64,000 nt of DNA, from the NCBI GenBank assembly GCA_963762605.1, contig CAVXLJ010000025.1:186001-250000 (forward strand), given 5' to 3'. Shown one piece after another: positions 43,408-53,772 of the stretch. The notes beneath the pieces are model-generated. The model saw only the letters and a program-made list of their open reading frames with translations. It did no database searches and had not been told where the DNA came from. The position numbers and the translations under genes are program-made. The stretch is from CAVSRC01 sp963762605. GTDB taxonomy: Bacteria > Pseudomonadota > Alphaproteobacteria > Rhizobiales > Kaistiaceae. Position 1 is the first letter of the stretch. Every line of letters begins with the position of its first letter.

Positions 43408-45282
43408 TCACGCCACCCTGCGCCCACGATGGCGCTTGATCCCGCCAAGCAACAGCGCCAGTGCCGCCGGCGTCATGCCCTCGATCCGTGCCGCCTGGCC
43501 GAGAGTCGCCGGGCGTACCGCCTCCAACTTGCTGCGCAGTTCGCCCGACAGTCCCGATAGACGGTCGAGGTCGAGATTATCGGGGATCGTAACCGCCTCA
43601 TCGGCGCGGACCTGTGCGATATCGAACGTCTGCCGATCGAGATAAACCGCATATTTGGCTTCCGTCTCGATCTGTTCGGAAGCGAATCGATCGACCGCTT
43701 TCAGCTCTGGCCAGACCCGCGCAAGTGTCGCCATGCCCATGTCGGGATAGGCCAGCAGGTCGAAAGCCGAGCGGCGCGCACCGTCCCGATTGATGTGGAT
43801 GCCGTGCCGCGCGGCTTCGTTGGGGGTCAAAGTCAGCGACTGGGTCAGGGCCCGCACCGCCGCCAACGTGTCTGCCTTCGCCTGATAGGCTTCCGCCCGC
43901 GCGCTGCCGACCACGCCAAGCCTCGTCCCCATTGGCGTCAGCCGCTGGTCCGCATTATCCGCCCTCAGCGACAGCCGGTATTCCGCCCGCGAGGTGAACA
44001 TCCGGTACGGCTCGGTCACGCCGGCGGTCAGCAGATCATCGATCATGACGCCGAGATAGGCTTGCGACCGGCTTACCGTCACGCCCTCTCCGCCGCCGGC
44101 GACACGCGCCGCGTTCAGGCCCGCCAGCAGCCCTTGGGCGCCGGCTTCCTCGTACCCCGTCGTGCCATTGATCTGTCCGGCCAGGAACAGCCCGCCGATC
44201 CGCCTGGTCTCCAGCGTCGGCTTGAGCTCGCGCGGGTCGACATGATCGTATTCGATGGCGTAGCCCGGCCGCGTGATCCGGGCCTTTTCCAGCCCCGGAA
44301 TGGCGTGAACCACCTTCTCCTGAACCTCTTCCGGCAGCGCCGTCGAAATCCCGTTTGGATAGACCGTGTCGACGTCAAGCCCCTCCGGCTCCAGAAAGAT
44401 CTGGTGCCCGTCGCGGTCGCCGAAGCGCATGATCTTGTCTTCGATGCTCGGGCAATAGCGCGGCCCGCGGCTGTTGATTTCGCCGGAATACATCGGCGAG
44501 CGCCCGATGTTTTCCCGGATCACCGCATGCACCGCATCCGTCGTCCGCGTGATGGCGCAATCGACCTGGCGGTTTGAGATCACGTCCGTCATCGTCGAGA
44601 ACGGCTCCGGCGGATCATCGCCCACCTGCCGGTCGAGTCCTGCCCAATCGATCGTCCGCCCGTCGAGGCGCGGCGGCGTGCCCGTCTTGAGCCGCCCCAG
44701 CCGAAATCCCGCCGCCTCCAGCGTCCGCGCCAGACCCACCGACGGCGCCTCGCCGACGCGGCCGGCCGGGATCTTCCTTTCGCCGATATGGATCAATCCG
44801 CGCAGGAACGTCCCGGTGGTGATCACCACCGCACCGGCGTTCAACGTCCGCCCATTGCTAAGCACGACGCCCGCGGCGCGTCCGCATGTCACAACAAGAT
44901 CGACGACCTCTAGCTCCACGACCTCAAGCCCGGCCTGCGCCTTCAACAGGGCCTGAACCGCTTGCGCATAGAGCTTGCGATCGGCCTGCGCCCGCGGTCC
45001 CCGCACCGCCGGCCCCTTGCGCCGGTTCAGGACGCGAAACTGGATGCCGGCGCGATCCGCCGCCACGCCCATGATGCCGTCGAGCGCGTCGATCTCGCGT
45101 ACCAGATGGCCCTTGCCGAGCCCACCGATCGCCGGGTTGCACGACATAGCCCCCACGGTGGCGAAGGACTGCGTCACCAGAGCCGTCCGCGCCCCGGCCC
45201 GCGCCGCTGCCGCCGCCGCTTCCGTCCCGGCATGGCCGCCGCCGACGACGATCACGTCAAACGATCGGTTCGTATCCGTCAT
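43408..45282 (-). CDS. mnmG: tRNA uridine-5-carboxymethylaminomethyl modification enzyme MnmG
   Basis: A 624-residue FAD enzyme: N-terminal VIVVGGGHAGTEAAAAAARAG (dinucleotide fold), SCNPAIGGLGKGHLVREIDALDG, MFTSRAEYRLSLRADNADQRL and C-terminal QAARIEGMTPAALALLL. It modifies wobble uridines with MnmE. It ends 7 nt upstream of rsmG and lies downstream of mnmE in one operon. Confidence 0.97.
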   Translation of the reverse strand: MTDTNRSFDVIVVGGGHAGTEAAAAAARAGARTALVTQSFATVGAMSCNPAIGGLGKGHLVREIDALDGIMGVAADRAGIQFRVLNRRKGPAVRGPRAQADRKLYAQAVQALLKAQAGLEVVELEVVDLVVTCGRAAGVVLSNGRTLNAGAVVITTGTFLRGLIHIGERKIPAGRVGEAPSVGLARTLEAAGFRLGRLKTGTPPRLDGRTIDWAGLDRQVGDDPPEPFSTMTDVISNRQVDCAITRTTDAVHAVIRENIGRSPMYSGEINSRGPRYCPSIEDKIMRFGDRDGHQIFLEPEGLDVDTVYPNGISTALPEEVQEKVVHAIPGLEKARITRPGYAIEYDHVDPRELKPTLETRRIGGLFLAGQINGTTGYEEAGAQGLLAGLNAARVAGGGEGVTVSRSQAYLGVMIDDLLTAGVTEPYRMFTSRAEYRLSLRADNADQRLTPMGTRLGVVGSARAEAYQAKADTLAAVRALTQSLTLTPNEAARHGIHINRDGARRSAFDLLAYPDMGMATLARVWPELKAVDRFASEQIETEAKYAVYLDRQTFDIAQVRADEAVTIPDNLDLDRLSGLSGELRSKLEAVRPATLGQAARIEGMTPAALALLLGGIKRHRGRRVA

Positions 45283-45316
45283 GACCCATCCGCATTGCCG
45301 TCACCAAACCAATCCC

Positions 45317-45332
45317 TGTTTCACGTGAAACA
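45317..45332. promoter_or_regulatory. parS site 2
   Basis: A second perfect TGTTTCACGTGAAACA, in the 54-nt gap between mnmE and mnmG, 1.97 kb from site 1. Confidence 0.95.
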
Positions 45333-45336
45333 GCGC

Positions 45337-46668
45337 TCACTTGCCGATGCAGAAATCCCGGAAGACCACATCCAGCATCTCCTCGACGCCGATGCGCCCC
45401 GTCACTCTTCCTAGGGCATCGCCCGCACGGCGCAAGTCCTCGGCACGCAGCTCCAGTCCGCGTCCATCATCGCTGAGCGCCGCCGCAATCGCATCGGCAC
45501 AGGCATGCAGCGCCGCGCGATGCCGCGCCCGCGTCACCACCACCGCCTCAGCCCCGCCCAGCTCTTCCGCCAGCATCCGGCCCAGCCCGGCCAGCAGTTC
45601 GGCCACGCCTTCCCCCGTCACCGACGACACCCCATGGTCGAAATCCGCCCGAAGCCTGGCTCGTTCTGAATCCGAATCGATCAGGTCGATCTTGGTCGCC
45701 ACGGTCACGACGCGCCCGGCGAGGGCAGGGGGCCGGTTTGGACGTTCCCGCACGTCGCTCAGCCACAGGACCACATCCGCTGTGGCGCCGCGCGCTTCCG
45801 CCCGTCGCACCCCCTCGCGTTCCACGATCCCTTCCGCCGCGCGCAGCCCCGCCGTATCCACCAGCGTCGCCGCATAACCGTCAAGATCCACCCGCACCTC
45901 GATCATGTCGCGTGTGGTCCCGGGCTCAGCCGTCACGATCGCTACGTCCCGCCGCGCGATGGCGTTCACCAGGCTCGACTTCCCGGCGTTCGGCGGCCCC
46001 AGTACCACGATCTCAACGCCCTCGCGCACGCGCTCGCCGCGCCGGTCATCAACATGGTTAACGATTTCTTGCCGCACCGTTCCGGCTATCGCCCAGGCCT
46101 CGCTGCTCGCCGATGCCGGAATGTCTTCCTCATCGGCAAAGTCGAGTTCCGCCTCGATCAACGCCCGCGCCCGCACCAGCCGCGCCCGCCAGCTCTCGTA
46201 GAGCCGTCCAATCGTCCCGTCGCTCTGCCGAACCGCCTGTCGCCGCTGCGCCTCGGTCTCCGCCGCCACCAGATCGGCCAGCCCTTCGACCTGGGTCAGG
46301 TCGCAGCGTTCATTACCGAACGCCCGGCGGGTGAATTCGCCCGCTTCCGCCGGCCGGAACCCCTCCAGGTCCGCCAGCGCCTCGAGCACCGCCGCCACCA
46401 CCGCGCGTCCCCCGTGCACGTGCAGTTCCGCAACATCTTCCCCGGTGAAGCTCGCCGGCGCCGCAAAGAACAGGACCAAACCGCGGTCCAGCAGCACGCC
46501 CTTCGCCGAGCGGATCGACCGCAAGCACGCCTTGCGTGGTTCCGGCACCGCACCGACCAGCGTTTCGAGTCCGAATCGAACGCCCGCGCCGCTCACACGG
46601 ATCACCGCCACGCCGGCTGGCGGCGGACCGCTGGACAATGCGAAGATCGTATCGCCGCCGCCACTCAT
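45337..46668 (-). CDS. mnmE: tRNA modification GTPase MnmE
   Basis: A 443-residue protein: an N-terminal folate-binding domain (TIFALSSGPPPAGVAVIRVSG), a helical domain with an inserted G domain (GPPNAGKSSLVNAI, TTRDMIEVRV, VDTAGLR), and the C-terminal CIGK with the catalytic cysteine. Partner of MnmG. Its start is only 17 nt from the divergent DUF255 gene. Confidence 0.96.
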   Translation of the reverse strand: MSGGGDTIFALSSGPPPAGVAVIRVSGAGVRFGLETLVGAVPEPRKACLRSIRSAKGVLLDRGLVLFFAAPASFTGEDVAELHVHGGRAVVAAVLEALADLEGFRPAEAGEFTRRAFGNERCDLTQVEGLADLVAAETEAQRRQAVRQSDGTIGRLYESWRARLVRARALIEAELDFADEEDIPASASSEAWAIAGTVRQEIVNHVDDRRGERVREGVEIVVLGPPNAGKSSLVNAIARRDVAIVTAEPGTTRDMIEVRVDLDGYAATLVDTAGLRAAEGIVEREGVRRAEARGATADVVLWLSDVRERPNRPPALAGRVVTVATKIDLIDSDSERARLRADFDHGVSSVTGEGVAELLAGLGRMLAEELGGAEAVVVTRARHRAALHACADAIAAALSDDGRGLELRAEDLRRAGDALGRVTGRIGVEEMLDVVFRDFCIGK

Positions 46669-46685
46669 CGCCTGAGATCGCTCCG

Positions 46686-48710
46686 ATGACCGAAAACCTC
46701 CTCCGCCACGAAGCCAGCCCCTATCTGCTCCAGCACAAGGACAATCCCGTCCATTGGCGCCCGTGGGGTCCGGCTGCCCTGGCCGAGGCCGCAGCCACCG
46801 ACAAGCCGATTCTCCTCTCCGTTGGCTACGCCGCCTGTCACTGGTGCCATGTCATGGCTCACGAAAGCTTCGAAGACCCGGAAACCGCAGCGGTCATGAA
46901 CGAGCTTTTCGTGAACATCAAGGTCGACCGCGAAGAACGCCCCGACATCGACCAGATCTACATGGCGGCGCTTCATGCCACCGGCGAGCAAGGCGGCTGG
47001 CCGCTCACCATGTTTCTCACTCCCGGCGGCGAGCCGATCTGGGGCGGCACCTATTTCCCCAAAACGGCACGTTATGGCCGGCCCGCCTTCATCGATGTAC
47101 TCCGCGAGGTCGCCGACATCTTTCACGCCAAGCCCGAGGCCATCGCCTTGAACGCCTCGACGCTGATGGCGCACTTGTCGGCTGCGCCCACCGGCCCCGG
47201 CATCGCCCTCGACCGTTCGCTGCTCGACCACGCCACCGCCCGCCTTTTCGGCTTCATGGACCCCGTCCACGGCGGCACCAACGGCGCACCGAAGTTTCCG
47301 CAAACCGGCCTGCTTGCATTCCTCTGGCGTGCCGCCTGGCGGACCGGCGATCGCCGTTATCACGACATCGTTCTGACCACTCTCACCAATATCTGCCAGG
47401 GCGGCATTTACGACCATATCGGCGGCGGTTTCGCCCGCTATTCGACCGACGCCCGCTGGCTCGTCCCCCATTTCGAGAAGATGCTCTACGACAATGCGCA
47501 GCTCGTCGCCCTCCTTGCCGCCGCATGGACCGCCACCGGCGCGCCTCTGTTTCGCACCCGAATCGAGGAAACCGTCGCCTGGCTCGACCGCGAGATGCTC
47601 TGCCCCGGTGGCGCCTTTGCCGCCAGCGTCGATGCCGACTCGGAGGGCCATGAGGGGCGCTTCTACGTTTGGACGCGCGAGGAGGTCCTGCGCATCCTCG
47701 GGGAGGGGGAGGGGGCCTTTTTCGCCGATATCTATGACATCCCGGAGCATGGCAATTGGGAGGGCGTTTCGATCGCGAATCGATTGCGCACACCCCAGCC
47801 CCTGAGCGACGCCGACGAGCGACGCCTCGCCATCGCCCGCGCTGCGCTCCTCGAGCATCGCGCCCGTCGCATACGGCCAGCCACCGATGACAAGGTGCTA
47901 GCCGACTGGAACGGTCTCGCCATCGCCGCGCTGGCCTTCGCCGGAACGACCCTGGCCCGTCCCGAGTGGATCGACCGCGCCGCTACCGCCTTTGGTTTCG
48001 TCACCAGCGCCATGATCCGCGACGGCCGCCTCGCCCATTCCACGCGCGCCGGCAAGTCCGTCTTCCCCGGACTGGCCACCGATTACGCCGCGATGATCAA
48101 GGCGGCACTATCGCTCCACGAGGCGACCTTCGACCACACATGGCTCGACCATGCCGAGCGCCTCGCCGCCACCCTCAGGCGCCATCATTGGGATCCAGAT
48201 CGCCCCGGCTACTTCCTCTCCGCCGACGACGCCGAGGCTCTCATCATCCGCCCGCGCTCCGCCACCGACGACGCCACGCCCTCCGCCGCCTCGCTGATGG
48301 CCGCCAACCTCATCCGCCTCTGGCGCCTCACCGGCAAGGACCTCTACCGCGACGATGCCGACGCCATCCTCGAGACTGCCGCGCCCACCATCGCCACCAA
48401 TCTCTTCGCCACCACCGGCCTCCTCAACGCCCTCGACTTCCGCCTCGGCGCCGTCGATGTGGTTATCGTGACGTCAGATACTTCGCCGGCTAACGAATTA
48501 ATCACCGCAGCCCGCGAGAGCGCCTCGCCCAACACAATCGTCGCGCGTGCCGAAGACGCCACGCGATTGCCGCCGTCCCATCCCGCGTCGGGCAAGACCG
48601 CCGTCGCGGGCAAGCCCACGGCCTATGTCTGTCACGGCGAGACTTGTTCGCTGCCGATCACCGAGCCCGATCAGCTGCGCGCACTCCTGGCGCCGCCGCT
48701 TGATGCCTGA
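46686..48710 (+). CDS. DUF255 thioredoxin-domain protein (YyaL/spermatogenesis-associated 20 family)
   Basis: A 674-residue protein. An N-terminal thioredoxin-like domain has the family start LLRHEASPYLLQHKDNPVHW and the CHWCHVM motif (about residues 56-62). An (alpha/alpha)6-type barrel follows (GGIYDHIGGGFARYSTDARW, PHFEKMLYDNAQL), like N-acylglucosamine epimerases. The role is unknown; it is assumed redox- or sugar-related. The promoter must lie inside mnmE because the starts are 17 nt apart. Confidence 0.9.
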   Translation: MTENLLRHEASPYLLQHKDNPVHWRPWGPAALAEAAATDKPILLSVGYAACHWCHVMAHESFEDPETAAVMNELFVNIKVDREERPDIDQIYMAALHATGEQGGWPLTMFLTPGGEPIWGGTYFPKTARYGRPAFIDVLREVADIFHAKPEAIALNASTLMAHLSAAPTGPGIALDRSLLDHATARLFGFMDPVHGGTNGAPKFPQTGLLAFLWRAAWRTGDRRYHDIVLTTLTNICQGGIYDHIGGGFARYSTDARWLVPHFEKMLYDNAQLVALLAAAWTATGAPLFRTRIEETVAWLDREMLCPGGAFAASVDADSEGHEGRFYVWTREEVLRILGEGEGAFFADIYDIPEHGNWEGVSIANRLRTPQPLSDADERRLAIARAALLEHRARRIRPATDDKVLADWNGLAIAALAFAGTTLARPEWIDRAATAFGFVTSAMIRDGRLAHSTRAGKSVFPGLATDYAAMIKAALSLHEATFDHTWLDHAERLAATLRRHHWDPDRPGYFLSADDAEALIIRPRSATDDATPSAASLMAANLIRLWRLTGKDLYRDDADAILETAAPTIATNLFATTGLLNALDFRLGAVDVVIVTSDTSPANELITAARESASPNTIVARAEDATRLPPSHPASGKTAVAGKPTAYVCHGETCSLPITEPDQLRALLAPPLDA

Positions 48711-48770
48711 CCGACAGCCCTTCGCGGCGTTGGCAATCGGCTACCGCTGATTCCACCCCGCTTGCCGACG

Positions 48771-49328
48771 CTAGCCATCCATGGCTGCGTCGACTTCGGC
48801 AAGCACGAACCTTACTCGGCGCCCGACCGTTTCGCGCGGAATCTCGACGGTCTCGTAACCCGCCTCATCATATGCGTCACGCACCGCCTCATAGGCCCGC
48901 ACAGCTTCATCCCAGCTCTGACTGCGCTCGTGATCCCGCCGATAGATTTCTCGCCAGGGCGGCGCCAACAGCACCAGCGTATTGTACCGATAGACCTCCA
49001 CGGCCTGCTGGAGGCCCTCCAGCACTGGCAGGCCGACAAGGCGGCAATAGCCCACGAGTTCGGCAATCCCCCGGTCGAAGAAGACCGGCTCGTCGCCAGC
49101 TTTCTCGCGCTCGAAGTCGGCGATGCCGCGCTTCAGCATTTCTGCACAGAAGGCCGCCATGTCGTTTCCGTGCGCCGCGCCGCCGCCAATAGCCGCCTGT
49201 TCGCCCAGGATCGCCCGCCCCGTCTCGGCCACGGTCGTGAACCCCCGCATGTCCAGCGTGTCGACCAACGTCGTCTTGCCGGCACCCGGACCACCGCTGA
49301 TGATGAAGAAGTTCGGCCGATAGGGCAT
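48771..49328 (-). CDS. AAA-family ATPase (AAA_28)
   Basis: A 185-residue P-loop protein: NFFIISGGPGAGKTTLVDTL (Walker A), TVAETGRAILGEQ, VFFDRGIAELVGYCRL and LAPPWREIYRRDHERSQSW. These features match the small AAA_28 NTPase/kinase family of unknown substrate. The start MPYRPNFF at 49328 is preferred over an upstream in-frame codon. It lies between rho and the DUF255 gene; the gap 49329-49484 shows nothing notable. Confidence 0.87.
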   Translation of the reverse strand: MPYRPNFFIISGGPGAGKTTLVDTLDMRGFTTVAETGRAILGEQAAIGGGAAHGNDMAAFCAEMLKRGIADFEREKAGDEPVFFDRGIAELVGYCRLVGLPVLEGLQQAVEVYRYNTLVLLAPPWREIYRRDHERSQSWDEAVRAYEAVRDAYDEAGYETVEIPRETVGRRVRFVLAEVDAAMDG

Positions 49329-49484
49329 CCATGCTCCCCGACGCAACACAAAGCCGAGGCCGGCTTCCCGAGATCGCATGATCCCGCTGACGGCAGATCA
49401 CCCGCCGCTTTTGCACGGTGCGATTCGCCACCCTTGCTTCGCCAGACCGCCCGGCACCGCCTGCCGGCGCGATCGACGCTATCC

Positions 49485-50750
<1,266 letters not shown>

Positions 50751-50951
50751 GGAACGCGAATCTCTTGGATGTGTGTGGGATAGAAACCGACAGTGCGGGA
50801 GGTCGCAGAACTTCTGCCCGGCTTTGGCTGCCGGAGCGCCTTACCGGCCCTGCTGGGCCGCCGGCGCCTGTCTGCTTGTGCGGTTGGCCGGCAAGATAGT
50901 GGCTCGCACCCGCCACCGCAAGACCGAAAGCGCTTGCCTGCCTTACGCCGC

Positions 50952-51476
50952 TCAGAACGGCCTGACGACCACCAGGATCACGATGCCGATCATCAGCAGC
51001 GTCGGCACTTCGTTCATCAAGCGGAAGAAACGCTGCGGCCGCTTGTTACGGTCCGCTGCGAAATCGCGCAAGCTGTTGGCGTAGAACCAGTGCACTCCGG
51101 TGAGCGCCAGCACCAGGGCCAGCTTCACATGGAACCAGCCCGCGTTGAACAGGCCGAGGTCCCAGGCCAACCACAGCCCGGCGCTCCAGCTCGCGATCAT
51201 TGCCGGAACCATGATCCCCCGATAGAGCCGGCGCTCCATCACCTTGAAGGTTTCCGACTGCTGCGAACCGGCTTCCGCCTCACAGTGATAGACGAACAGC
51301 CGCGGCAGATAGAGCAGCCCCGCCATCCACGAGATGATCGCCACGATGTGCAGCACCTTCATCCACGGATAGGCGCCGCCCGGGATCAACCATATGAAAA
51401 GCGCCACGACCACCGCCGCGATGACGGCGGCGCGCAGCATTCCCATCCCCGGCTTCATCTCCATCGGCGATGCCAT
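50952..51476 (-). CDS. hemJ: Protoporphyrinogen oxidase HemJ
   Basis: A 174-residue inner-membrane haem-dependent enzyme with about four helices: WMKVLHIVAIISWMAGLLYLPR with the conserved His, FVYHCEAE, VMERRLYRGIMVPAM and FFRLMNEVPTLLMI. It oxidises protoporphyrinogen IX to protoporphyrin IX. The ATG shares bases with the hemE stop (TGATG), so the two haem genes are coupled. Confidence 0.92.
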   Translation of the reverse strand: MASPMEMKPGMGMLRAAVIAAVVVALFIWLIPGGAYPWMKVLHIVAIISWMAGLLYLPRLFVYHCEAEAGSQQSETFKVMERRLYRGIMVPAMIASWSAGLWLAWDLGLFNAGWFHVKLALVLALTGVHWFYANSLRDFAADRNKRPQRFFRLMNEVPTLLMIGIVILVVVRPF

Positions 51477-52561
51477 CACGGCTCCCGCACCAGTTCGACC
51501 AGCCGCTTCACGTGTTCGATCGGTGTTTCCGGCAAAATTCCATGCCCAAGATTGAAGATGAAGCGCCCGTCACCCAACCCTGCGCGTATTCGCCGCACCG
51601 CTCGCTCAAGCACATCACCGCCGGCCTTCAACACCATAGGATCGAGATTGCCCTGCACGGCCACACGGCCCTGCAAGTGATCACGTGCATAATCTACCGG
51701 CACGCTCCAGTCGATCGATACGCCGTCGATTCCCGTTGCCGCGACGTAGCGCACAAGCTTCGCGCCGGCCCCACGCGGGAAGCCGATCACTTTCGCACTG
51801 GGATATTCTGCTTTCACCCGCCGCACGATCTCCGCCGTCGGCTCCACACACCACCGTTCAAACCCGTCTTCATCCAGCACACCTGCCCATGTGTCGAAGA
51901 CCTGCACCACATCGGCACCCGCTCCCAGCTGGGCAATCAGGTACTCCGCCGACAGCGATACCAATCTTTCAACCAAACGGCCAAATGCCACCGGCCGCTC
52001 CAGCGCGAAGGTACGCGCCGGTGCCTGATCGACGGTTCCCCGTCCCGCAATCATGTAGGTTGCAACCGTCCACGGTGCCCCACAGAAGCCAATCAGCGTC
52101 TTGCCCGCATCCAGCCTCTGCCGCACCCGCCGCACCGTCTCCAGCACCGGTGCCAGCGTCTCCTCCGCCCCGCCGTCATCAAGGTCCGCAATTCCGCTCT
52201 CATCGATTGGATCGAGCCGTGGTCCCTCACCTTCGACGAACCACACCCGCCGTCCAAGCGCCAACGGCACCACCAGAATGTCGGAGAACAGGATCGCCGC
52301 ATCAAAATCGAATCGCTCGATCGGCTGCAACGTCACCGCGCTTGCCAGTTCCGGCGCAAAACACAGATCCAGAAACGATCCCGCCTGTGCTCTCAACGCA
52401 CGATACTCGGGCAGATAGCGTCCCGCCTGCCGCATCAGCCAGATCGGTGGGGGCGACAGCTGCTTGCCACCAAGCACGGCACTTACCGCGCCATGGGGTT
52501 TGGCCGCGATAGCCTCTCCAGCCCTCTTATCAAAGACTTTAGATTCTTCTTTTTGTTTCAT
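51476..52561 (-). CDS. hemE: Uroporphyrinogen decarboxylase
   Basis: A 361-residue cytosolic enzyme: the signature PIWLMRQAGRYLPEYR, the catalytic aspartate in AAILFSDILVVPLALG, GFCGAPWTVATYMIAG, and NLGHGILPETPIEHVK. It converts uroporphyrinogen III to coproporphyrinogen III. The first codons (MKQKEESKVFDKR) are unusually AT-rich because they lie in the origin region. Confidence 0.96.
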   Translation of the reverse strand: MKQKEESKVFDKRAGEAIAAKPHGAVSAVLGGKQLSPPPIWLMRQAGRYLPEYRALRAQAGSFLDLCFAPELASAVTLQPIERFDFDAAILFSDILVVPLALGRRVWFVEGEGPRLDPIDESGIADLDDGGAEETLAPVLETVRRVRQRLDAGKTLIGFCGAPWTVATYMIAGRGTVDQAPARTFALERPVAFGRLVERLVSLSAEYLIAQLGAGADVVQVFDTWAGVLDEDGFERWCVEPTAEIVRRVKAEYPSAKVIGFPRGAGAKLVRYVAATGIDGVSIDWSVPVDYARDHLQGRVAVQGNLDPMVLKAGGDVLERAVRRIRAGLGDGRFIFNLGHGILPETPIEHVKRLVELVREP

Positions 52562-52690
52562 ATTGACCGTGGATTGTCGTCAGACAGGCTGGTTCCCAGG
52601 AACGACACCATATGGTCATGACGGCTGATGAACGGGAGAAGAAAACACGATCATGATCGTGGATGACAAGGATAGCGCAAATGGCTCGTG

Positions 52691-52706
52691 TTAACATTGC
52701 ATTAAC
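52691..52706 (+). promoter_or_regulatory. CtrA-binding site in oriC
   Basis: TTAACATTGCATTAAC is an exact TTAA-N7-TTAAC CtrA box. At this place CtrA would silence initiation, as in Caulobacter, or drive the flanking genes. Confidence 0.75.
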
Positions 52707-52739
52707 CATAAATTGGGCGGATCCAAGCGCTGCATTTAT

Positions 52740-52759
52740 TGTGGAAAGGCTGTGGAAAT
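52740..52759 (-). promoter_or_regulatory. Two tandem DnaA-box-like sequences
   Basis: On the minus strand CTTTCCACA and ATTTCCACA each match TTWTNCACA at 8 of 9 positions and are spaced 11 bp apart. Confidence 0.65.
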
Positions 52760-52923
52760 CCTGGGAATTCAGGGGAATCCCCCACTTTGGCCGAATTGCC
52801 GCGGACCGCATGTCACAGGCGCAAGCCTGTTGATTGAATCCCGCGCTTTCGGGAGAGTGCAGACGACTTGCGGCTCGATTGCCCTTAATGCAGCCATTCA
52901 TGCACAGGGCAGGGGATAAGCGC

Positions 52924-53772
52924 GTGCAGAACCGAGAGAACTTCTTTCACCTACACATGATTTCCGACGCCACCGGCGAAACGCTGATGACCGTCGGCCG
53001 CGCCTCGGCCGCGCAATTCGCTCAGACGCGGGCCGTGGAGCATGTCCATGCGCTGGTGCGCACCGACAAGCAGCTGGAGCGTGTCCTGGCGGAGATCGAG
53101 GCCGAGCCGGGCATCGTCCTTTACACGCTCGTCGACCGCAAGATCAGCGAAAAGCTGGAATCGCATTGCCACGTCCTCGGCATACCCTGCGTCTCCGTGC
53201 TCGACCCGATCTATCAGGTCATGCAGTCCTATCTCGGTGCCGCCAGCGACCGCCGCGTCGGCGCTCAGCATTCGCTCAACGCCGATTATTTCCATCGCAT
53301 CGACGCGCTCAACTTCACCATGATGCACGACGATGGCCAGCTCGCCGGCCGCCTCGAGGACGCCGATGTCGTTCTGGTCGGCGTCAGCCGCACCTCCAAG
53401 ACGCCGACCTCGATCTACCTCGCCAATCGTGGCGTGCGCACCGCCAATGTTCCCCTGGTGCCCGGCATTCCGCTGCCGCCCGACGTCGAAAACATCAAGA
53501 AGCCGCTGGTCGTCGGCCTTGTCGCCAGCCCGGAGCGCATCATCGCGCTGCGCGAAAACCGCATCCTCAGCCTCAACGCCAGCCAGCCCAACCTTGCCTA
53601 TACCGACAAGGCCTCGGTCGCCGACGAGATCGCCTATACGCGCAAGCTCTGCGCCAAGCATCGCTGGCCGGTGATCGACGTCACCCGCCGCTCGATCGAG
53701 GAAACGGCAGCGGCGATCCTGGCGCTGCATCGGGAGCACCGCGCGGCACAGGATTCCGGGCACGGCCAGTGA
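52924..53772 (+). CDS. Pyruvate, phosphate dikinase regulatory protein (PPSR/PDRP, DUF299)
   Basis: A 282-residue bifunctional kinase/phosphorylase: N-terminal NFFHLHMISDATGETLMTVGRA (in parts), the P-loop-like GVSRTSKTPTS (about residue 155), and NYFHRIDALNFTMMHDDGQ-type core. It switches PPDK or PEP synthase by ADP-dependent phosphorylation. The GTG start at 52924 follows AGGGG; 52900 is an ATG alternative. GTGA overlap with maf. Confidence 0.92.
   Translation: MQNRENFFHLHMISDATGETLMTVGRASAAQFAQTRAVEHVHALVRTDKQLERVLAEIEAEPGIVLYTLVDRKISEKLESHCHVLGIPCVSVLDPIYQVMQSYLGAASDRRVGAQHSLNADYFHRIDALNFTMMHDDGQLAGRLEDADVVLVGVSRTSKTPTSIYLANRGVRTANVPLVPGIPLPPDVENIKKPLVVGLVASPERIIALRENRILSLNASQPNLAYTDKASVADEIAYTRKLCAKHRWPVIDVTRRSIEETAAAILALHREHRAAQDSGHGQ

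Larger units (their letters stand above)
52525..52923. other. oriC: Probable chromosomal replication origin (oriC)
   Basis: This is the gap between hemE and ppsR, the known oriC position in Caulobacter and relatives, plus the hemE start. It holds an AT-rich tract (52525-52564), two DnaA-box-like sequences in tandem (52740-52748 TGTGGAAAG and 52751-52759 TGTGGAAAT, one helical turn apart) and a perfect CtrA box. It also has a 16-bp palindrome CACGATCATGATCGTG (52646-52661), a GTTCC-CA-GGAAC repeat (52592-52603) and GANTC sites (CcrM type) near 52774 and 52836. No gene lies in the 362 nt. Confidence 0.8.

Noticed and set aside
52608..52615. CCATATGG palindrome in the origin
   Set aside because: An 8-bp palindrome is expected by chance.
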